Below, one piece after another: positions 54,079 to 64,000 of a stretch of 64,000 nt of DNA. Positions within the stretch are counted from its first letter, which is position 1. Each line of letters begins with the position of its first letter. Both the position numbers and the translations under genes were made by a program. Below the pieces are notes generated by a model. It did not search any database. It was not told the DNA's origin and was given only the letters and a program-made list of their open reading frames with translations. This stretch comes from Polyporus tsugae. Its lineage: Eukaryota > Basidiomycota > Agaricomycetes > Polyporales > Polyporaceae. The DNA is taken from positions 992,001 to 1,056,000 of the forward strand of contig JAHRBS010000002.1 in the NCBI GenBank assembly GCA_024305745.1, read 5' to 3'.

Positions 54079-56602
54079 ATGCCCCCACCTCCAGAATGGA
54101 CTGTGATCAACTTCATCCACCGAGGTGCATGGTGGAGGAATCGTAGTGAGTATTCTAATACGCCTTTAGCACGACGTACACTGATTGCGACGCGATATGA
54201 CCAGGCATTCGTGTCCTCAACCTGCTTCTACTTCTTCCCCTCCTAACCGCCTCCATTAACGGACTTGATTCCTCTCTGGTGAACGGTACGTTCGTGACCT
54301 TTTGCTGCAATATACCCTTACCTGAGGTTCGAATGTAGGCTTGCAGATCTTGCCTGCATGGCAGGAGTACTTCAATCATCCCAGCGGAAAGACTTTGGGT
54401 ACGCGCCACCCCGTCTCCCTTCCCCGCTCCTCTAAATCATCCAGACAGGCCTCATTTGTGCCGCTCAGGTCATCGGTTCTATAGCCGCAAGTCTCTGCCT
54501 CATGTCCGCTTCGCCCGCACTCACAGGGTCCTCTCTAATCCATAGGGCCTTCCGTTCACGCCCTTTTCAGCAGACACTCTAGGCCGACGGCCAACGATAT
54601 TCATCGGTGCTGTCATCATGCTTGCCGGCGTGGCCCTTCAGTGGTCGGCGACGAAGATCAGCATGTTCATCGGAGCACGAGGCCTTAGTGCGTTCTTCCT
54701 TATCATCCTCCGTCTCTTCGTACTAAACACACCGTTCGGCGCAGTCGGCTTTGGACTCACCTTTGTGCTCGGTGCGGCTCCCCTGCTGATCACCGAGCTC
54801 GCCTACCCCACACAGGTACGGGACTCCATGTGCTCCGCTCCCCGCAGCCGCACTCACCGGGTAATCCAATAGCGCGGCAAGCTCACTTCGATGTACAACG
54901 CGTCGTGGTATTTTGGTAGCATCATCTGTACGTGCCCCCGCCTCCTCCGCTGCTGCGCCCCAGTATGGATCAGCTGACCGCGTCACGGACCCAAAGCGGC
55001 GTGGGCGTGCTTCGGTGCGTACGAAGGCGCGGGCCGCTCGACGTGGTCGTGGCGCGCCCCGACGCTCGTGCAGGCGATCGGGCCTGTCCTCCAGGTGCTC
55101 TTTATATGGTGCGCTTCGCTTCTATGCGCGGACATGAACGGGGGTTGCGGAGCGCCGCTCACGCGCCATACGCCACGCAGGGCCGTCCCAGAATCCCCTC
55201 GCTTCCTGGTGGCCAAGGGCCGGGTACGTGCTTCTCAGAAGAACGCCCCTCGGCCACCGCGGCAACTGACTGCATCGAACGCAGGAATCGAAGGCCGCGA
55301 GCGTGCTCGCGCAGTACCACTCGCTCACTGGGGACGAGGGGGACCCGCTGATCATGTTCGAGATGGCCCAAATCCGGCACGCTCTGAAGCTGGAGAAGGA
55401 GGTCGCACGGGACACGTCGTTCACCACTCTGTTCGCGACGCCTGGGAACCGGAAGCGGATGACAATTATCATCTTCCTGGCAATATTCTCGCAATGGAGG
55501 TCCGTGGTTGCAGCTCCGTGGTCTATGCACAAATCTGACGTGCTTGTACATCCGGCAGCGGGAACGGTCTCGTTTCTTACTACATTAACTTGGTATTGGA
55601 GGGTGTCGGAATCAAGGACGCCGGCACCAAAGCGGCGATCAACGGGGGACTTCAAGTATGGAACCTAGTAGCAGCTATGTCCGGCGCGTTGCTGGTCGAT
55701 AAACTTGGCCGCAGAACACTCTTTATCATCTCCAACGTCGGCATGCTCATCGGTATGAATATTCGTGGGGCTACGTCTGTAGATGAGTGACCTGACGGAT
55801 GCGTACAACAGACTTCGGTGTATGGACGCTAACCACTGCTCTTTTCAACGCTCTGGATGACAAGGCGGCAGCGAAAGGTAATGGGCTCTAGGCTGGCTGT
55901 CATGCAAGGCACAATGCATTATTGAACGATATTTCAGCTACTATCCCGTTCATTTTCATCTTCTACTTCTTCTATGACATCGCCTACACACCCATGCTAG
56001 TCGCGTACACCCTGGAGATCCTGCCATTCAACATCCGTGCAAAGGGGTTCGCTGTAATGGTTGGTGTCACTATCGAATCCAGTATTCTGCACCAGAATCC
56101 ACCCTGACCTTTCTACCGCCTCGGTACAGAACCTCGCCGTATCACTAACACTGGCATTCAACCAATTCGTGAACCCGTGGGCTCTCGATGCCCTCGGGTG
56201 GAGATATGTGAGTTGCCTTCACCATCCAAACGGTGTATCGTGTCGTGCTGATCGCCTGGTTCTCAGTACCTTGTCTACTGCGGCTGGCTCATCATCGAGC
56301 TAATCTTCGTCGTCTGCTACGTCATCGAGACGAAGGGCAGGACCCTCGAGGAGACCGCCGCGCTCTTCGACGGCGAGCAGCAGCCCCAGGTACTCATGCA
56401 GCAGGGCGGGGAAGCAGCGACAATGACCATATCACGCAGCGTCACTAGTACCCCTCGCGGGCCAGGGCCAAGTGTTTGGGCGGAGCAGGAGAAAGGCACC
56501 GTTGCGGAGGTCGTCGCCCTCCGTGATACGTCTCCGAAGCACGCGAGTGATCGGAGCATGGCGACGAGCAGCATAGACAGATACGACGAGGAGGTGCGTT
56601 AG
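54079..56602 (+). CDS. MFS sugar transporter (lactose-permease/HXT-like)
   Basis: A multi-exon gene starting MPPPPEWTVINFIHRGAWWR. Twelve hydrophobic segments are expected and most are visible. Sugar porter signatures: INGLDSSLVNGLQILPAW (helix 1, with the conserved D-S-S-L-x-N), DTLGRRPTIFIGA, ARGLIGFGLTFVLGAAPLLI with ELAYPTQRGKLTSMYNASWY, PESPRFLVAKGR, KLGRRTLFIISN, LPFNIRAKGFAVM and VIETKGRTLEETAALFDG. It belongs to the fungal family that includes lactose/cellodextrin-type permeases and imports sugars by proton symport at the plasma membrane. The C-terminal tail is long and Ser/Thr/Gln-rich, and cytoplasmic. It is convergent with the alpha-amylase gene; the stops are about 300 bp apart. 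Substrate cannot be read from sequence. Confidence 0.9.
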
Positions 56603-56906
56603 ACGCACTCCTATATTCGAGGCAATGTGAACGCTACTCTCCGGTCTCGATTTCTCCGCCTTGTATGTACTGGATCATCCTGCAGCTGTTAGTTACAGTA
56701 CAATGCCTCTCCGCACATGACGTTTGGTATACCAGCGTACTTTCATACCACACCCCTCTCGTCACGAGCACCCTACTTGTGCTAGAACCAGCTCACATTA
56801 TCATCGTCCTGTTGTCCTATTACCGTGCATGGTATCATCATTACCCAAGAAATACATGTATGACTAGCCACACCGAACACTAGATCCAAGTCCGCATCGC
56901 CTCGCG

Positions 56907-59683
56907 CTACTCCAGGGCACTGTTGTCACTACTATTGGCCCTAACCCAAACTTGCAGACCGCCAAGTGGACAGGTGAACGCGCCCCAGCCATCCGCATCG
57001 ATCCGCACAACCTCGTCCAGGTTTCCCAGCGAGAGGTATCCGCAGTACGTCGCACCCGCGTTCTCCTGCATGAAGATGCACATGATAACAACCCGGCAAT
57101 TAGGATAGAGTTCAATCAGGGAAAGCGCAGGGCCGATTCAACGCCACAAAACGTACCGAGCCGACGTTCATGCGAAGTGTATGCACCGGTACCGCGCTCG
57201 TCGCCACGGCCGCATCGCTTCTCACAAGTAGTGTGAGCAACACCCTCGTTATTGGAAGCTCGCGTAGAGGAGTGCGAAGCCCGTCAGAAGGAAGCACCTC
57301 TCTTGCTGTTCGGGGACGTCTGCGTTGCTTAAAAGCACCGCACAGCCCCCATGCCCAGTTCCGGATCCGGGGTCGCCTTGGCGGACAAAACCGATGCAGT
57401 TCGGATGCGAGAAAGAGTCTGTCCGTGCGCCGTATGCGAACTTCTTCCGGGCTGCCATCAGGCGTCTGAGGCCGTCTGCGATCGAGGGGTCATAGCACTC
57501 CTCGTTCGCGTAGAGGTCCCCATAGAATACGCATCTAGGGATCGCAATCAGGCGCGGAAGGACGATGAGATGCGACGAGAGACCACGGTCGGCGGAGAAG
57601 TTGGGAGATGTTTAGGGTGCGTGATTGGATGCGATGCACTCACGGATGACCTTCGCCATAGAGGAGGACCAGAGCGTAGGCCTGGAGCTTGAAATTGGCA
57701 CCGACCTGGGGTCGCGGGTCGCAGGCTAGTCAGGAGATCTCCGAGCATGTCAATCTGCGTGGACGGCTACTCACCCAACTTTCCAACGTTTGTCCGATTT
57801 GCTGGAGACCAATTCAAAGTCAATCACATATGACGCGGGTGGGCGAAGGGTTCAGAAAGGCACCGTGCTGTGGACATTGGGAATTCTCAGCGGCAATAGA
57901 GCGAGGGACTTTGAGAATCCTTACTCATGGTTGTCTACGAAGGTCACCGCGTCACCCGGTCTGAACTTCATTATAGAATTGTCTAGGATCTTCCTCAAGT
58001 CATAATTTGACCCAGCTTTGCTTGCTTGGTGAAAATTATGGTGCAAAGGAACGTCAAAGAAAGTGACCTGGGAGGTTTAATTTAGTTATGTGCATTTCGA
58101 CCCATGACGGACAGTCGCTTACAAGCCCTTGGAACACCCGAATATACGGCTTGATCTGCTCGAGTCTTTAGAGAGCGTTCAGTACCACGTTCAGCGGATA
58201 GCAGAAATTTACTGACTCGGCGGACCAATACTCGGCGACGGAAAATAGATCTGGCCTTCCGAGGGTCTCGCGGACGTGCTTAATCTGCGTTGGCAGTGAG
58301 AAATAGGGAAGGTGAAGAAGGCGAGCACAAGACGCACGAAGCTCAGAAGAAAACGTCTATCCATGTGCTTAATGGCGTCAAGTCGGAAACCTGCGCTACC
58401 GGTGGTCTATGGAGAAAGTGGTTAGTCTCGGTGCTGCGGAGTATAAGTGGGCCGACAAGCCTCCCGACCTGCAAGACCCAGCTCCCCCATGTCATCAAGT
58501 CTTTCCGCACATCTGCGTGTCTATGGTCTATCTACGCAATATTGGTTGAACATGGCATAGGCGATGAGCATGGTGTACCGCTTACATCTATGCCAAGAAG
58601 GTAATCGTAGTTTCCGTTTTCGCTGTCTACCCACTCGGACCAGCCTTTATGGTTGTCGCCGGTGATGCGCCATATTCCTTTGGTCCGCGTCTTATGGTCC
58701 CAATCCACGCCTGCAGAACAGAAGCATAGGTCCTTCTTATAGCAGAGCATTCCAAAGCGAAAGGCTTACCCGTGAAATGTTCCGGGGTCCATTTGAGGCT
58801 ACTATACTACGAGTACGTCAACCAAAGTCGTGACCCACATAGACTAGCCTTACCTGTTCAGCTCTACCGTTAAAGTCGAACCCCGTCCATCCCTGCAAAT
58901 ATCTAAGCTAAAGGCACTTGTTATAATGCGCAAGCCCCACCTCGATCTCTCTAGTCGGTCCGATATCGCGCAAACGGTCATTAGGATCGACTGGCGTTGC
59001 GTTGAATTTCTCTAGCCTATCCGCTCCGAGTTTATGCTACAATACTGAGTAACGTTAGTCAGGGAGATATCATGAATACTTACATTGAGAACGGCGTCCA
59101 CAAGGACGTCTATACCACGGGCGTTCGCAGTCGCCACTGCTCGAACGAGCTCTTCTTTGGTTCCCCACCGAGTTGCGATGGTGCCTTTTTGATAGAACTC
59201 GCCCAGGTCCCACTACGCAAATCAACACCGTCACTTAATGCTTCGGGCGCACCACGCACCAAGTCATACGCGTCGTAGCCTTGCCCTTGCTGCACCGTCC
59301 TACGTGTCATTCATGCAGCCCGGTCCACCCAGTGGTGATGGAGCACACCTTTCTCATGGCCTTGTTTGGAGGTGGAAGCCACACTTGACTAACACCCATT
59401 GCAGCGAGATTGGGCACCTCGGTCTCGAAATGTTTCCACCAGCTCATTCGAGGATGTTCGGCCTCCCAAGTGAAGAACTGGACCTGCACGGAAACGCATC
59501 ACCGTCCGTATTGCTGCTACGCATGAGCATGAGCATATAACCACTCACCATGAGCGCGTTCTCATCTCCATCCCGCGCAGGTCCCTTCAACCTCATGCTG
59601 GAGAGCGCAGGTGGGTAGTACCACCAGAAGGTGAGGTACTCCCAGATCCGGATGAGGGCGTTGCAAAGAGTTTCCGCGATCAT
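56907..59683 (-). CDS. GH13 alpha-amylase (liquefying, GH13_5-like)
   Basis: A gene with many exons. The N-terminus is [20 protein letters not shown], then [12 protein letters not shown] (ATG at 59681-59683; an in-frame ATG at 59833 is also possible). Then [52 protein letters not shown] and [13 protein letters not shown]. The catalytic residues are present: [17 protein letters not shown] (nucleophile Asp), [12 protein letters not shown] (acid Glu) and AVTFVDNHE (Asp). The C-terminal beta domain ends [14 protein letters not shown]. The sequence resembles the bacterial-type liquefying amylases and related intracellular fungal enzymes rather than secreted Taka-amylase. There is no clear cleavable signal peptide; the aromatic N-terminal segment could bind membranes. 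It probably cleaves internal alpha-1,4 bonds of starch or glycogen. Confidence 0.88.
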
Positions 59684-60734
59684 GATTGTCGAGGGCTTCT
59701 TGTCACAGATAGTTCTCGAACAAAGATCCGCGCATATAGTTGGCTGTAGTCGACGAGATGGCCGCGCTGCCGCAGTTGTGCTTGTGCCTGTGGAAGGCCA
59801 CGCTGGCGCGTCATGAGTATTAAAAGTAAACACGCGGTCAGGTGTTGCGAACGCCCTACGGAGAATGCCAGTATTCTAAACTCCGACAGACGCTCAGTTC
59901 ATATACCCGCCCAAGCCAAAAATTTCTCCACCGTTGCGACCACCACGCACATCTGCTCCTTCTGTCTGCGTTCCGCTCGACATTGGGGTGTGGGTCTGAT
60001 GCGCTTCTTGAAGTCCTGTGGTGGTGCTGAGCGACACAGCCATCTTAATCGCTCCGTTCACATAGAATCTACGTCGAACGGAGTTTCATGCCTTGGCGAC
60101 ACTTCGAGTTTGCACATATGTATCTATTACGTGGCGATCGTAATACTTGCGTAATACAGTCCTTTTTTTCTCCCAGCATAACCTCCCTTTCTCGTGAATA
60201 TACAATTGCCATTGACATGACGGTGCGTCGCCTGGTCAAGGGATGGTTCCAAGAATTCAATATTCAAGGGATGCTCAGTCAATTCTTGCGTTCGCCGCAT
60301 TTCTTCGTCCAATGCAACGACTGTTTTTTTCCACTGATGCATACAAACAGAACATCATAGAGATGGAATATGACGCGAGATGGGATCCTCCGTGAAGCAT
60401 ACATCATATTATTATATCCAATGTTGGTCCCTAGGTTCGTACCAAAGCCCTCCCACGTGAATGTGAACGCGGCACGCGGACGGTTTTGGTATGAGACTAT
60501 GTTAGTCCCTGCTTGTCGTGGCGAATACCCAAGTATTCAAACGATTCGGTGGTAGCGAAGACATGCTCCCAGCTCGCAGGTGGAGACATAATCCAAACGA
60601 GTGAGTCCGAGGTGAAGATCAACGCGGAGTACTGTGCTAGAGGTTGCGGTGAGTGATGGTAAACAGCCCTCTTGCCTGCAACTTCGATAGACACTATAAG
60701 AGCTTACTTACAATAGAGTCGAGGCCGTATGGCA
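59684..60734. other. Intergenic, no gene supported
   Basis: About 1 kb upstream of the amylase gene and downstream of the coiled-coil gene (both minus). 60100-60500 is AT-richer, with T runs. One minus-strand frame (59683-59833) could extend the amylase N-terminus by 50 residues. Nothing else is supported. Confidence 0.5.
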
Positions 60735-63081
60735 TCATCGTCGACGAAATGAGCCATTGGCTGAAGAGAAGCTCTGTCTCGGTGGCATAACGCCGCCTTC
60801 CTTCACGGGTGACAAGTCGGTCGGGATGTTGAGTCCGCCGTCGCCCTAAAGCGAACACCGTGCAAACGCAACGGACAAAGGAGTGAATCGGCTGCGAAAA
60901 CAAGATGCATGAAAACACATACGTCCGCATCGTTCCATTGGAACGTCACGTCCTGCGACGTCGGGAACATGTTGATCATCCGTTTCTTCTTTCTCGGTAC
61001 CACCGCCCTCTCTTCATCCTCCGCCTCTTCATCTTTATCTTTGCCCTTCCTCCCCCCGCCGCTGTCTGAAGCCTTCGTTGTCTTCGTCGCCTTGCCCTTC
61101 GCCACGGTCCCCTTCCCTGCCTCGTCAGTCTTCGCTTTCGGCGGACGACCGCGTTTCTTCGGTGCAGGCTGCTGTGGTGGTCCCTCCCCGTCCTCCTCGT
61201 CTGCCGCCTTCTTCTTCCCCTTCTTCTTCTTGGACGGCGGACCGTCCCCGACCTCGACGGAGTCCGCCTTCCGCTTGCCTTTCTTGTCTGCAGCGGGTTT
61301 GCTCGGCTCGAGGATCTGGATATCGCTATCGCCGTCGTCTGCAGTGGTTGGCTTCTTGCGCTCTTTCTTCTCCTTCTCCTTTTGCTTTGCCTTCTCTTTA
61401 TCTTTCGCCGGCTTGGGTTTGGGTTTAGCCACGGGTGGGGTGCTGTCTTCGTCTTCCTGCTGAGCCGGTGGCGGTCGTGCCTTCTCCTTACCTTTAGACT
61501 TGGTCTTCTCCTTCGTACTCGGTAGGGAGTCGATCTCCATGATGTCGTCGTCTTCATCCACAGGTGGTGGGGAGGAATGTCTCGCCTTCCCCACCGAACG
61601 AGGCGCAGGTCGCTGCTTAGTGGCTGGCTCATCGACAAGCTCAACGTCGTCATCGATAACTTCAGGTTCTACGCGTCTTGAAGGTTCCTTTGACTGCGGG
61701 GAATATAGTACCGTCAGCCGTGCAGGTGGTCAATCGAAAGGATGCTGAAAAGGCGCACCGCTTTGGACGACTTGGGCTTGGAGGGACCGCCAGGATTGGA
61801 TTGTCGTAGTGCATGCTCTACCGTGCCTCTCTGCTCCAGTTCCTCGAGTTTCTGCTTATAGGCTTGCAGCTGCTCCTTGAGCTTCTTGGTGCGCTCCTCC
61901 TCGGCTTTGAGGTCACGTTGCACCCGCTCGGCGTCCTCCTGGGCATCCTCTGTTTCTTTCTGTCCGAGCATCAGCCAAACAAACCGCGAGGAAGCACCAC
62001 TCAACACCGCAGAGTTCCGAACGTACCTGGTGTGCCTCCCAGGCTTCTTTGTACTTGTCTAACCTGCGTTGCAGCTTCTCTATCTTGGCCGTCTCCGCCC
62101 CCAGCTCCTTCTCCCTCTCCTCCTTCTCGGCCTCGATCTGCTTAACCTTCACCTCAAGGTCGATACGGCTCTTACGGAGATTCTCCATATCGGCGTTCTC
62201 CCGTTTGTCCAGCGCTGCCCACTTCTCGACTTGGTGACGCAAGGACGCGACGTTCGCCTCAGACTCGGCGTGCCTCTTCTCGAGATCGGCATGGGAGGTC
62301 TTGAGGGCTTCGAACTGCAGCTCAGTGCGTTCCGTGTTCTTCGCGGCGCGCTCAGACGCCACCCTGAGGGAGGTATGCTCACCACGGAGAGTAGCAAGGT
62401 CTGTCTAGAGGCGTGCAAGGACAAGGCAGCGTAAACCACACATCCACAACTACGATACACAGGAACGCAGCTCATACGTACTTCCACCTTCTCTTTCTCC
62501 CTGACCGCCTTCGCCTGCTCCGCCGCCGCCGCCTTCAGTTGCTCCGCGAGCTCCGCGCACCGCGCCTCCAGCACGGCCGCCTTCTCCTGCATCTCCTCCT
62601 CGACGTCTAGCACGGCGTCCTCCCGCGCCTCGTTCGTCGCCTCCAGGTCCCGCTCAAGCTGTGCAACTCGCATCTCCAGCTCCAGCTCCTTCCCCTGAAA
62701 TAGCACGATCTTGTAGTCGCGGACCCCCCGTGCGACGCGCTCCCTCCTCAGTACCTCCTTCACTTCGAGTATCGCCGCATGCTCCCTGTCGGCCTCCGTC
62801 GCAGTGCGCAAGTGCGCGATACGGTGTGCGGCCTGCAGCGAGTCGCAGCCGTCGCGCCACTCCTTGCGCTCGGCCTCCCAGCGCTGTTGGACTTGGGCGA
62901 CCGCGTCGGCGGCGCGCTCCTGCTCCTGGGCGACGGCGGCGCGGAGCCGGGTGTTGGTGTGCTCGAGGGTCTTGTTACGTGCCACGAGGTCGGCGATGTG
63001 CTTCTGCTGGCTGGCGACCATGGCCTCGTTCGGGTCGGAGGAGGACCGGAGGGTCCCATTGACATGGCTGTCGCGCATCAT
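60735..63081 (-). CDS. Coiled-coil protein with acidic/basic tail and AT-hook-like motif
   Basis: Starts MMRDSHVNGTLRSSSDPNEA (ATG at 63079-63081). The first part, over several exons, is almost continuous heptad-type coiled coil (VASQQKHIADLVARNKTLEH, LEMRVAQLERDLEATNEARE, VEEEMQEKAAVLEARCAELA, IEKLQRRLDKYKEAWEAHQ, KLKEQLQAYKQKLEELEQRG). The C-terminal region is charged: SVGKARHSSPPPVDEDDDIM, Lys/Glu runs, KRKADSVEVGDGPPSKKKKG, and PKKRGRPPKAK, an AT-hook core (RGRP). The last intron joins WNDAD to GDGGLNIPTDLSPVK, ending SFSSANGSFRRR. The family is not recognised. Basic clusters and the AT-hook suggest a nuclear, possibly DNA-binding, scaffold; coiled coils alone say little. Confidence 0.75.
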
Positions 63082-63534
63082 TCTGCTTTCGGGAGGCGTG
63101 TCAATTTAGGGCTAACAACAGCAGTACGCGGAGATGTGGGATGTGAGTCGATAGTTGGATGGAAGAAAGGAGGGAGACATGCAGAGGAAGACGCGTGGGA
63201 CTCTGGGAGGAGACAAAGAGCGAGACGCGTTCACACTCGATCACGTGTAACCTTGACGTGTTTCGGATATCGTCAGGGGCCAGCAACTTCAAAAACGAGC
63301 AAGGAAAAAGAGAAGAATAGCGATTCTATAGTATGTACAGCGATAACGATAGCGTGCTACTAAAACAAGATCCTAAGGGTACAGACAGTGCAGATCCAAC
63401 CACCCCAGAGATACAACAGTAGATCGTGACCAAGCACACCGAGATGTCCATGAAATAATACACCAACCGTACAAGTCGTGATGGTGCAGCTCGCAACACC
63501 TAGAGTCGCCATCGTCGCTATCGGCAGCATTCGT
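63082..63534. other. Intergenic, nothing seen
   Basis: About 450 bp upstream of the coiled-coil gene and downstream of the last minus-strand gene. No repeat or RNA gene is evident. Confidence 0.5.
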
Positions 63535-64000
63535 CTACTTCTTCTTTCCCTTCTTCTTCTTACCGCCAGCGGCGAACCCGGAGTCGGCAGCTTCTGAGGC
63601 CTGTCGGGAGAGCGGGTCGGGGGTGGCCATTGCGCCCTTCTTGCCCTTCTTGACCTTGACGGACATACCCCACTCGTCCTCTGCAGACGCGGCCTGCGTT
63701 ACCTCCGCCGCCTCCTCTGCTTGCTCAGCGGCTTGCTCAGCCTCCTTCACCTCCTCAGCGGCCTGCTCCGCCGCCTCTTCCTTCTTCTCCGCCTCAACTG
63801 CCGCCTCCTGGGCCTCCTGCGTGGCCTCGACAGCCTCGGCCTGAGCATGCTGAGCCTCCTCTGCGAGCTCGGCAGCAACAGCAACCTCCTCGGGGGTCGT
63901 CGCGGCAGCGGCAGCGACACCAGCCTCTTCAGCGGCCTTCTGCGCCTCCACCGCCTCCTCCTCAGCCTTCTTCGCAGCTTCTGCAGCCTCCTCTTCCGCT
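63535..64000 (-). CDS. Ala/Glu-rich coiled-coil protein, C-terminal part
   Basis: The frame is open to the right edge, so the start lies outside. It is built of Ala/Glu/Lys repeats (EAQKAAEEAG, AAELAEEAQHAQAEAVEATQ, EKKEEAAEQAAEEVKEAEQA), followed by a conserved-looking EDEWGMSVKVKKGKKG, a Pro/Ser spacer (ATPDPLSRQASEAADSGF) and a poly-Lys end (GGKKKKGKKK). The composition is that of a long single helix or LEA-like stretch. The C-terminal W-G-K-K-G-K-K pattern occurs in various basidiomycete proteins of unknown role. Function cannot be assigned from this fragment. Confidence 0.65.
   Translation of the reverse strand, partial: AEEEAAEAAKKAEEEAVEAQKAAEEAGVAAAAATTPEEVAVAAELAEEAQHAQAEAVEATQEAQEAAVEAEKKEEAAEQAAEEVKEAEQAAEQAEEAAEVTQAASAEDEWGMSVKVKKGKKGAMATPDPLSRQASEAADSGFAAGGKKKKGKKK

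Overview
This window is nuclear DNA of a filamentous basidiomycete, most likely an Agaricomycete. Taxon is inferred from gene content and style: GC-rich, densely packed genes on both strands; many short introns (about 45-70 nt, GT-AG) confirmed by reading frames that join cleanly; and typical fungal families (HET-domain protein, Pam18, Sgd1, Pbp1, Rom-type RhoGEF, RNAi RNA-dependent RNA polymerase, SNF5, Bub1). No rRNA, tRNA, CRISPR array or complete transposon was found.

Layout. 1-2765 (-): 3' part of an SF1 helicase gene that runs off the left edge. 3954-5610 (+): Pam18/Tim14, then the eEF1A lysine methyltransferase Efm4. 5678-8899 (-): Sgd1/NOM1, divergent from Snu66/SART1 (9070-12301, +). 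12492-13899 (-): RNase H2 catalytic subunit, divergent from a HET-domain protein (14213-16225, +). 16545-17445 (-): a small unrecognised protein, divergent from an SNF5/Sfh1 subunit (17660-19544, +). 19852-23949 (+): Bub1 checkpoint kinase. 24856-28360 (-): ataxin-2/Pbp1. 30255-33062 (-): a 935-residue low-complexity protein. 33949-37931 (+): a DH-PH-CNH RhoGEF. 37932-42901 is gene-poor and holds a secreted Ser/Thr-rich GPI-type protein (40397-41401, -) and two short inverted-repeat elements. 42902-47591 (-): RNA-dependent RNA polymerase. 48162-49740 (-): Sqt1/AAMP WD40 protein. 50753-52035 (+): TDP2-like phosphodiesterase. 52282-52707: a third inverted-repeat element. 54079-56602 (+): sugar transporter, convergent with a GH13 alpha-amylase (56907-59683, -). 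60735-63081 (-): a coiled-coil/AT-hook protein. 63535-64000 (-): the C-terminus of an Ala/Glu-rich protein that continues off the right edge.

How the genes relate. Most are housekeeping genes for ribosome biogenesis, splicing, replication and repair, mitosis, chromatin and mitochondrial import; their proximity need not mean shared function. Two contexts may be functional. The sugar transporter and alpha-amylase are convergent neighbours and would make sense together in starch or maltodextrin use. The RNAi polymerase has a Tourist-like MITE about 100 bp beyond its stop codon.

The most unusual observations are three unrelated non-autonomous inverted-repeat elements within 15 kb, each with a recognisable target duplication, and a small secreted-protein gene whose frame and family-like sequence require a GC-AG intron followed by a 2-nt microexon. 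Other oddities are a composition break inside the helicase gene, MluI-box motifs upstream of BUB1 and RNASEH2A, and an acidic insert in the Bub1 kinase domain.
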